This document shows positions 1 through 5,584 of a stretch of 6,771 bases of DNA, piece after piece (the stretch's first letter is position 1; each line of letters starts with the position of its first letter). Location: assembly GCA_046160725.1 (NCBI GenBank), contig JBJXHB010000478.1:1-6771 (forward strand), in the 5' to 3' direction. A program made the position numbers and the translations under genes. The notes below the pieces were generated by a model that was not told the origin of the DNA, did no database searches, and was given only the letters and a program-made list of their open reading frames with translations. This stretch comes from JBJXHB01 sp046160725 (GTDB lineage: Bacteria > Pseudomonadota > Gammaproteobacteria > Burkholderiales > Burkholderiaceae_C).

Positions 1-236
1 ATGCCCAGGGTCAGCAACAGCAGGCTCATCAGCGCGGCGGCCGGGAAGGCCAGTGCCACGATCAGCGGCGTGCAGGCCACGCCGAGCGGCACGATGATCA
101 CGCGCGTGCCCACCAGCTCGATCAGCCCGCCCAGACGAGGCGCCAGACGGATCCACGCTCCAGTCGCAAAGAACAACGCGGCGGCCATGGACAGCAGCCA
201 GGCTACGAGCCATGCAAAGTCCAGGGTGCCGTTCAT
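1..236 (-). CDS. Unrecognised integral membrane protein, N-terminal fragment (cut by left edge)
   Basis: The frame reads from an ATG at 236-234 to the left edge without a stop, giving 78 residues that begin MNGTLDFAWLVAW. It is very hydrophobic. Residues about 8-27 form one likely membrane helix, a short polar stretch with Arg/Pro/Gly follows (about 28-45), and residues 46-78 are long enough for one or two further helices. The ATG is the only plausible start, because the in-frame codons upstream contain no ATG, GTG or TTG before a TAG at 257-255. No good Shine-Dalgarno sequence precedes it, which fits translation linked to the upstream genes on the same strand. It lies 119 bp beyond the hybrid kinase stop, so it may be the last gene of that transcript. 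I do not recognise the family. The reading frame is convincing from its composition and membrane pattern, but the function is unknown. Confidence 0.6.
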   Translation of the reverse strand, partial: MNGTLDFAWLVAWLLSMAAALFFATGAWIRLAPRLGGLIELVGTRVIIVPLGVACTPLIVALAFPAAALMSLLLLTLG

Positions 237-269
237 GGGAGTGGGTGCTGCGGGCTACGGGGCGACGCC

Positions 270-359
270 TCAGGCCGGCAGCATGCCGTCGCCGGTGCGG
301 TATGGCCAGGCATTGACGATGCCGATGCGGATGCCACGCCCGCGCCAGGCGGCCGTCAT
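270..359 (-). CDS. Possible 29-aa small ORF overlapping the kinase stop (ATGA)
   Basis: The stop of the kinase (TGA, 358-356) overlaps an ATG at 359-357 in an ATGA arrangement typical of translational coupling. The ORF runs 29 codons to a TGA at 272-270. Its product starts MTAAWRGRG, has a central IRIGIVNAWPY stretch and ends GDGMLPA; it is basic with no clear membrane helix. It is in the same frame as the membrane protein starting at 236, but two in-frame stops (TGA 272-270 and TAG 257-255) separate them, so one sequencing error would not join them. There is no visible Shine-Dalgarno. It may be a real coupled peptide, a leader for the next gene, or a chance ORF; the evidence is only positional. 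Confidence 0.25.
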   Translation of the reverse strand: MTAAWRGRGIRIGIVNAWPYRTGDGMLPA

Positions 360-2941
360 GGCGATCGCGCCAACAGCTGCTGCACCGTTCGCGACAAAGT
401 CGCCAGGTCCATGGGCTTGGTCAGGTAGGCGGCGAAGCCCATCGCCAGGGCTGCGTCGATGCGGGCACGGTGACCATCGGCGCTGACCGCGACCACGGGA
501 ACGCGCCTTGTCGCCGGTTGCGCCCGAAGTTGTTCAAAGAGCTGCAGGCCATCCATGCCCGGCAGCTGGATATCCAGCAGCAACAGGTCCGGTGGGTGAT
601 CGCGGCAACGCTGCAGGCCCTCCTCAGCACTGCCCGCAGTCTCGAGGCACACCTGCGGCAGGCGTGACAGCATGGCCTGCATGACGATGCGGTTGATCTC
701 GTTGTCCTCGATGTAGAGCACGCGCTTCAGACCGGTCCACTCTGCTTCGGTGCCACCGCTGGCGCCGGCCGGTGTCGTGGCCCGTGCAGAGGCTTGCGGC
801 GCGTCCGGCGTCGCGCTGGCGATGAACCCGGCTGGGGCCCGCGGCAAGGTCAGCCAGAAGCAGCTGCCCATGCCCGGCTCACTGGTGACGCCGATGGTCC
901 CGCCCATAGCCTCGATGAGGCGACGTGACAGCGCCAGGCCGATGCCGGTGCCCTCGACACCGCTGCCCGCCGCCTGCAGGCGCTCAAAGGGCTGGAACAG
1001 CCGCGCGCACTGCGCTGCGTCCAGCCCCGGGCCGGTGTCGTGTACCTCGATGCGCCAGCCATCAGCCTCGGGCCGGCAGACCAGCTCGACGTGGCCGTTG
1101 CGGCGGTTGTACTTGACCCCATTGGCCAGCAGGTTCAGCAGCACCTGCTTGATGCGCAGGCTGTCACCGCAAACCGCGGCGGACAACGGCACGGCCGGCG
1201 CGGGCAGCAGATGGATGCCGCGCGGCCCGGCCACCGCCTGCATCAGGCCCAGACACTCATTGAACAGTGGCGCCAGCGGCACCGGTACGGCCTTGACCAC
1301 CAGTTGACCGGTCTCGATACGACCAAGATCGAGCAGACCTTCGATCAGCCCCAGCAGGTGCCGACCGCCCGCCACGATCTCCTGAAGCTGCGCCTGGTGG
1401 CGCGGCCCCGCCGCCAGCGTGGGATCGATCTGCAGCACCTGGGCGAAGCCGATCACGGCGTTCAAGGGCGTGCGCAGCTCATGGGACATGTGGGTCAGGA
1501 ACTGGGACTTCGCCTGGTTCGCCTGCTCGGCCTCGTCGCGTGCGGCGATCAAGGCCTCCTCGGCGATCTTGCGTGCGGTGATGTCGGTGGCGAAGCCGAA
1601 CACCGTCGGCTGCCCGTCGTCCCCGACCGGCCCCGCCACCACCGACAGCTCCAGATCCAGGCATGGCCGTGTGGCGGTGGCCGGAAAGTGCCGCTCGGCA
1701 CGCACTTCCTCGCCGGCCAGCGCGCGGTCGAACTCATCGCGTGCCAGGCGCTCACGCGCTTCGTCCAGCACGTCCTTCACTGCCAGGCCGACCAACTGCT
1801 GCGCGGGCCGCCCGAGCAGTGTCGCCAGGCGCGTGTTGACAAAGGTATAGCGCAGCTTGCTGTCCAGCGTCGAGATGTAGCCCGGAAACGCCTCCAGCAG
1901 GGCGCGCGAGCGCGCCTCGCTGGCGCTCAGTGCGCGCTCGGCGACCAGGCGGGCGCTGAGGTCGGTCCAGAGGCCGACGGAGCCAATGGCGGCGCCTGCG
2001 GCGTCATACAGGGGGGTGGCGTTGTTGTGGCACAGCAGCAGCGTGGAGTCGGGCCGCTGCAGCCGCACCTCGTAGGCGCTGCGCTCGCCTTGCTGCCGCG
2101 CCTGCAGCGCGCCGTCCAGCGCCGGCACGTCGGCCGGCGCGATGAAGTCGCGTGCCAACCGCCCCATCACCTGCTCGCGCGGCCGGCCGAGCAGCGTGCA
2201 CATCGCGTCGTTCAGGTCGACCGTGCGGCCCTCTTGATCGGTGAACCAGTAGCCCTGGGACGTGGTGCGCATCAGCTGCGACAGCATGTGGTGCTGGTCG
2301 GCCAGCTGCCGGCGCGCAAGCTCGGCCTCGTCCGCACGAACGCGGGCCTGCAGCTCCAGGGCCACACCGGTGCGCATGGCGTCGGCCGTGCGCCGTGCCA
2401 CGGCGGACATCATCGCGACAAGAAGCAGCACCAAGGCGCCGACGCCAGGCTCCGCCTCCGCCGCCACACCGAAGCAGCGCAGCAGCAACGGCACGAGCAC
2501 CGGCACGGCAAACAGCACGCCCGAAAGCCGGTCGTGGGCGGTGCTGACGATCGACACCGCCACCACCGACGCGGTACCCAGCACCAGCAGATAGAGCGCA
2601 TCGCGCGGCAGGACCCAGGCCGAGCCCAGCACCAGCGATGACCAGGCAACGCCATGCAGTGCGAAGGCCACGCGGTAGGCGGCCAGCCAGGGCCGCTCGC
2701 GGGCGCCTCGCCGGCGGTGCATGTGCCAGACCACGGTACGCAGCACCAGGGCCAGCATCACCGCGGCGACCCAGGGCAGCAGCACGGCATGGCCCGCCGC
2801 CGGCCACAGCAGCGTGGACAGCAGGGCGCACGCCGCCACCGTGGCCACGATGGAGGTGGGCGCATGGCGCCGGTGCAGCCACAGTCGCGTGGCCGTCAGC
2901 GCAGCGTCGTTCAGTCCTGTGTCCGGCGTGCGCGAGAACAT
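356..2941 (-). CDS. Membrane-bound hybrid sensor histidine kinase/response regulator with two PAS domains
   Basis: An 861-residue hybrid two-component kinase. The N-terminus (about 28-182) has five or six hydrophobic segments with very short loops, an integral membrane sensor without a recognisable periplasmic domain. PAS 1 spans about 220-335 (YWFTDQEGRTVDLNDAM) and PAS 2 about 342-458 (LRYTFVNTRLATLLGRP), followed by a short coiled linker at 459-478. HisKA has the H-box SHELRTPLN with phospho-acceptor His487. HATPase_c shows the N-box around N603/N607, DTGPG at 635-639, an F-box near 648-654 and GTGIGLAL at 664-671. An Ala/Pro/Thr-rich linker (about 702-735) leads to a receiver domain with acidic E745/D746, phospho-acceptor Asp790 in LLLLDIQLPGMDG, Ser820 and Lys842. 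All catalytic residues are present, so it should be active. There is no HPt domain or DNA-binding output, so phosphate probably passes to a separate protein. The start is the first ATG/GTG/TTG after an in-frame TGA near 3000; an AAGG about 13 bases upstream is a weak ribosome site. The signal and target are not deducible. Confidence 0.95.
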   Translation of the reverse strand: MFSRTPDTGLNDAALTATRLWLHRRHAPTSIVATVAACALLSTLLWPAAGHAVLLPWVAAVMLALVLRTVVWHMHRRRGARERPWLAAYRVAFALHGVAWSSLVLGSAWVLPRDALYLLVLGTASVVAVSIVSTAHDRLSGVLFAVPVLVPLLLRCFGVAAEAEPGVGALVLLLVAMMSAVARRTADAMRTGVALELQARVRADEAELARRQLADQHHMLSQLMRTTSQGYWFTDQEGRTVDLNDAMCTLLGRPREQVMGRLARDFIAPADVPALDGALQARQQGERSAYEVRLQRPDSTLLLCHNNATPLYDAAGAAIGSVGLWTDLSARLVAERALSASEARSRALLEAFPGYISTLDSKLRYTFVNTRLATLLGRPAQQLVGLAVKDVLDEARERLARDEFDRALAGEEVRAERHFPATATRPCLDLELSVVAGPVGDDGQPTVFGFATDITARKIAEEALIAARDEAEQANQAKSQFLTHMSHELRTPLNAVIGFAQVLQIDPTLAAGPRHQAQLQEIVAGGRHLLGLIEGLLDLGRIETGQLVVKAVPVPLAPLFNECLGLMQAVAGPRGIHLLPAPAVPLSAAVCGDSLRIKQVLLNLLANGVKYNRRNGHVELVCRPEADGWRIEVHDTGPGLDAAQCARLFQPFERLQAAGSGVEGTGIGLALSRRLIEAMGGTIGVTSEPGMGSCFWLTLPRAPAGFIASATPDAPQASARATTPAGASGGTEAEWTGLKRVLYIEDNEINRIVMQAMLSRLPQVCLETAGSAEEGLQRCRDHPPDLLLLDIQLPGMDGLQLFEQLRAQPATRRVPVVAVSADGHRARIDAALAMGFAAYLTKPMDLATLSRTVQQLLARSP

Positions 2942-3048
2942 CCCGTCAAGGCCCTTGCGTCGAGCGTCCGGTGAAGTCGATAGGACATCCTCGATCAGTC
3001 AGGATTCTGCATCCGTCGGTGGCCCGCCCTGGTCGAAGACCAGGACCG
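2942..3048. other. Intergenic gap between MFS exporter and hybrid kinase
   Basis: This 107-bp stretch separates the exporter stop from the kinase start on the minus strand. It is less G+C-rich than its surroundings in the half nearer the kinase, and it holds one strong hairpin next to the exporter stop. I could not place a convincing sigma-70 promoter by eye, but the length is enough for the kinase to have its own promoter. No ORF of note is present. Confidence 0.5.
3028..3044 (-). terminator. Stem-loop just after the MFS exporter stop; possible terminator or 3'-end hairpin
   Basis: Read on the minus strand, CCTGGTC-TTC-GACCAGG forms a perfect 7-bp stem with a 3-base loop, starting four bases past the exporter stop codon (3051-3049). 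The sequence after it is GC-rich with no T-run, so it does not meet the usual model of an intrinsic terminator. It could stabilise the 3' end of the exporter mRNA or cause partial termination before the kinase gene. The inverted repeat is certain from the sequence; the role is inferred from its place. Confidence 0.4.
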
Positions 3049-4647
3049 TCAGTGATCCAGCGCAGAAGACAGATACCGCTCCACTCGCGGCGGCTGGTCG
3101 CCGACATGCAGGGCCAGCCGGCGCTCGCGCAGCTCCGCGTCGCCCGCGGTAAAGCGCTCCAGGCGCCGCAGGTGCTCGGTCCAGTTCTCATCCACGAAAT
3201 ACTCGACAAAGCGCCCGGGCTGGGCCATGTCGCGGAACAGGCCCCAGGACAGCACGCCCTGTCGGCGCCGCGCCAGCCGGGTGGCCCGCATCACGGTCTC
3301 GAACTCGGCCACGTTCGCCGGGTCGATCTGGTACTCGATGGTCACCATCCCCGGTACCTCGTCCTGCGACACCGGGATGGCCACCTCGGGCGGTGCGCCG
3401 ATGGATGCCGGCTCGTGGGCATCCAGCTTGGGCGGATGCACCGCCCAGCGCCGCCCCAGGCCGGCGCAGACCACGCCGAACGCCGACGCCAGCAGCACCG
3501 ACGACTGCACGTCCGTGTACTGCGCCACCGCGCCCCACAGCATGGCGCCCAGTGCCGTCGAGCCCATCATCACCGTCTGGTAGATCGCGATGCCGCGTGC
3601 CCGCACCCAGTCCGGCAGCGCCAGCTGGGTGGCCACCGACAGGGTGTTGGCCGACAGCATGATGGACGCGCCCGTCACCGCCATGCCGGGCAGCGCCAGC
3701 CACAGGTTGGGCGCGAAGACGATGCTGATCGCCGCCACCGAATGCGTCAGCCGCCCGATGCGGATGGCCGCGTTGCGGCTGATGCGGTCGCGCACCCGCG
3801 GGAAGACCAGCGCCATGGCGATCGCGCCCACGCCGCTGGCGGCCAGCAACGCCGCATAGCTGCCCGCGCCGGCACCGGGCCAGGACTTGACCACGAGCGG
3901 CAGCACCGACAGGCACGCGGCCTGGAACATGATCAGCCCGATGTGCAGCAGCGTCACCCGCAGCCGCGGCGACGCGGCCACGTGCTGCACGCCGACGCGG
4001 ATGGCGCCGAAGAAGCGCTCGCCCGGCAGCGCCTGCTGCTTGCGGCGCGGTGCCTCCCAGCGCAGCAGCACGAAGAAGGTGGTGGCCGTGATGGCGGCAT
4101 TCAGCGCGAACACCGATGCGCTGCCCAGCCAACCCAGCATCGCGCCCGCGATCATCGGGCCGACGATGCGCGGCAGGTTCATCGCCACGCCGCTCATGGC
4201 CAGCGCCGCCGGCAACTGCTCCTTGGGCACCACCGACGGCACGATGGCCGAGAACACCGGCCAGCGCATGGCCATGGTCACGCCGTTGAGGAACACCAGC
4301 GCCAGCAGCATCGGCGGGGTCAGCCAGCCGGCCAGGGCCACCAGCGCCAGGATGGTGGCCACGCCGCTGGCCCAGATCTGGGTGGCGGCCAGCCAGCGCC
4401 GCCGGTCCAGCATGTCCGCCAGCGCACCGCTGGGGATGCCGAACAGGAACATCGGCAGCGTCGCCGCGGTGGACACCAGCGCCACCCAGGCCGCGCTGTG
4501 GGTCAGCTCGGTCATCATCCAGCCGGCCGCCACGTCGTTCATGGACATCGCCATGTTGGCGCCCACCCAGACCAGCCAGAGCATGCGGAACACCGGCTGA
4601 CGCAGGGGCGCCAGGGCTCCGAGGGCGGGGGGCGGGGGCGCGGTCAT
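3049..4647 (-). CDS. MFS exporter of MFS_3 (EntS-like) type with C-terminal ABM-like domain
   Basis: A 532-residue inner-membrane major facilitator protein. Residues about 18-400 contain about twelve hydrophobic segments. The loop 2-3 signature is GALADMLDRRR at 74-84, and the second half carries DWVRARGIAIYQTVMMG at 346-362, which resembles the VRAR-A-Y block typical of the MFS_3 family (Pfam PF05977, 'transmembrane secretion effector', related to the enterobactin exporter EntS). A polar linker (about 401-432) leads to a soluble C-terminal domain (about 434-525) beginning VTIEYQIDP and including GRFVEYFVDENWTEHLRRLER, like the small dimeric alpha/beta-barrel (antibiotic biosynthesis monooxygenase-like) domain often fused to these exporters. 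The family probably uses proton-driven efflux; the substrate here is unknown. The frame is open upstream to 4935, but homology-like sequence starts only at the ATG at 4647, and the longer version would run through the divergent gene. It faces an EamA gene across a 58-bp spacer and precedes the kinase gene on the same strand. Confidence 0.92.
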   Translation of the reverse strand: MTAPPPPALGALAPLRQPVFRMLWLVWVGANMAMSMNDVAAGWMMTELTHSAAWVALVSTAATLPMFLFGIPSGALADMLDRRRWLAATQIWASGVATILALVALAGWLTPPMLLALVFLNGVTMAMRWPVFSAIVPSVVPKEQLPAALAMSGVAMNLPRIVGPMIAGAMLGWLGSASVFALNAAITATTFFVLLRWEAPRRKQQALPGERFFGAIRVGVQHVAASPRLRVTLLHIGLIMFQAACLSVLPLVVKSWPGAGAGSYAALLAASGVGAIAMALVFPRVRDRISRNAAIRIGRLTHSVAAISIVFAPNLWLALPGMAVTGASIMLSANTLSVATQLALPDWVRARGIAIYQTVMMGSTALGAMLWGAVAQYTDVQSSVLLASAFGVVCAGLGRRWAVHPPKLDAHEPASIGAPPEVAIPVSQDEVPGMVTIEYQIDPANVAEFETVMRATRLARRRQGVLSWGLFRDMAQPGRFVEYFVDENWTEHLRRLERFTAGDAELRERRLALHVGDQPPRVERYLSSALDH

Positions 4648-4705
4648 CGATGCGCATGATGCCTGTTGGGACGCGCGTCTGCGGCAGGCCTTACGCTCGC
4701 GTCCC
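4648..4705. promoter_or_regulatory. Divergent 58-bp spacer between MFS exporter and EamA transporter
   Basis: The two start codons point away from each other across only 58 bp, so promoters for both genes must lie here or reach into the opposite coding region. No clear -35/-10 pair is visible. TTGGGA at 4666-4671 is a partial -35 match on the plus strand, but the hexamer 17 bases later (CCTTAC) is a poor -10. Neither gene has a strong Shine-Dalgarno; CAGGC at about 4660 (minus strand) and GCAGG at about 4684 (plus strand) are weak and rather distant. Most of the spacer is taken up by an inverted repeat. Confidence 0.45.
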
Positions 4706-4706
4706 A
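4667..4706. repeat. 9-bp perfect inverted repeat in the divergent spacer (possible operator or mRNA hairpin)
   Basis: TGGGACGCG at 4667-4675 is the exact reverse complement of CGCGTCCCA at 4698-4706, with a 22-base spacer. Inside the arms, GCGT (4675-4678) can also pair with ACGC (4693-4696), so as RNA the region could fold into an extended stem with a small bulge and a 14-base loop. The right arm includes the A of the EamA start codon. It could bind a dimeric regulator controlling both divergent genes, or fold in either mRNA leader and limit ribosome access. No regulator gene is present in the window. The repeat is seen directly; the function is inferred, and GC-rich DNA makes chance repeats more common. 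Confidence 0.45.
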
Positions 4707-5584
4707 TGCAGCATGCCCGATCGATCTCCCGCGCAGCGGCCTGGATGGCCGGCTGGCTATTGCTGATGACCGTGATCGCCGTCGCCGGCCGCGAGGCCAC
4801 GCGCGAGCTGTCGGTGTTCCAGGTCATGGCGCTGCGTTCGTTGATCGGCCTGCTGCTGCTGGCCCCGCTGGTGCAGCACGCGGGCGGGCTGCGGGCCATG
4901 GGCACGCAGCGGCTGCGGGCCCACGGCCTGCGCAACCTGGTGCACTACGGCGCCCAGTACGGCTGGTTCGCGGCCCTGGCCCTGATCCCTTTGGCGCAGG
5001 TGGTGGCCATCGAGTTCACGATGCCGATCTGGACGGCGCTGCTGGCCACGGCCTTCCTGGGCGAGCGCGTGGATGCCCGCAAGCTGGCCGCGATCACGCT
5101 CGGCATGGCCGGCGTCGCGCTGATCGCGCGGCCGGACGGCGCCGGCGGCTTTGGCGCGGGGCATGCCATCGCGCTCGCGGCGGCGCTGGGCTTTGCGGTG
5201 TCGGTCACCATGGTCAAGTCGCTCACGCGCACCGACACCGCCACCGTGGTGATGTTCTGGATGCTGCTGATCCAGTCTGTCGTGGGCCTGGTGCCGGCCC
5301 TGCTGACCTGGCGCGACCCCCTGCCGCAGCAGTGGGGCTGGATCGCGCTGGTGGCTATCTGCGGCACGTTCTCGCACTACTGCATGGCGCGGGCCATGGC
5401 GCATGCCGAGGCCACGGTGGTGGTGCCAATGGATTTCCTGCGGCTGCCGCTGACCGCGCTGGCCGGCTGGGCGATCTATGCCGAGCGGCTGGACATCGCC
5501 ACCATCGCCGGCTCGGCGCTGATCCTGTCGGGCAACCTGGTCAACCTGCGGCGGGCCGCGCCACCGGTCAGGCGTCGTCCTTGA
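4706..5584 (+). CDS. EamA/DMT-family transporter (ten-helix permease)
   Basis: A 292-residue drug/metabolite transporter superfamily protein of normal length. It consists of two tandem EamA repeats, about 12-141 and 154-282, each with about five hydrophobic helices, giving ten in all. Family-like blocks close each half: AIEFTMPIWTALLATAFLGE at 101-120 followed by RVDARK, and AEATVVVPMDFLRLPLTALA near 234-253 followed by GWAIYAERLD. Family members export or import small metabolites such as amino acids, nucleosides or S-adenosylmethionine; the substrate cannot be read from this sequence. The short Arg/Pro-rich tail (283-292) is cytoplasmic. The start at 4706 is the first in-frame ATG; the next, at 4745 (Met14), would begin right at the first helix and cannot be excluded, since neither has a strong ribosome site. 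It is divergent from the MFS exporter gene, and its last 17 bases overlap the end of the converging TctA gene. Confidence 0.93.
   Translation: MQHARSISRAAAWMAGWLLLMTVIAVAGREATRELSVFQVMALRSLIGLLLLAPLVQHAGGLRAMGTQRLRAHGLRNLVHYGAQYGWFAALALIPLAQVVAIEFTMPIWTALLATAFLGERVDARKLAAITLGMAGVALIARPDGAGGFGAGHAIALAAALGFAVSVTMVKSLTRTDTATVVMFWMLLIQSVVGLVPALLTWRDPLPQQWGWIALVAICGTFSHYCMARAMAHAEATVVVPMDFLRLPLTALAGWAIYAERLDIATIAGSALILSGNLVNLRRAAPPVRRRP

Noticed and set aside
1..486. 161-codon plus-strand ORF starting at base 1
   Set aside because: It lies opposite the membrane-protein start and the C-terminal receiver of the kinase and has Pro/Ala/Arg-rich sequence without domain features.
1040..2641. 533-codon plus-strand ORF opposite the hybrid kinase
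   Set aside because: Its product is rich in His, Gln, Arg and Gly with no domain, and the opposite strand encodes a complete kinase with every expected motif. Long antisense frames like this are common in GC-rich genes.
2638..4659. 673-codon plus-strand ORF opposite the MFS gene and the gap
   Set aside because: Low-complexity Arg/His/Gln/Gly composition, no recognisable domain, and it runs across the kinase start, the intergenic gap and the whole MFS gene. It is a shadow of GC-rich codon use.
4648..4935. N-terminal extension of the MFS protein to an upstream start at 4935
   Set aside because: The extra 96 residues look like non-coding translation and would overlap the first 230 bases of the divergent EamA gene. 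Family-like sequence begins at the ATG at 4647.
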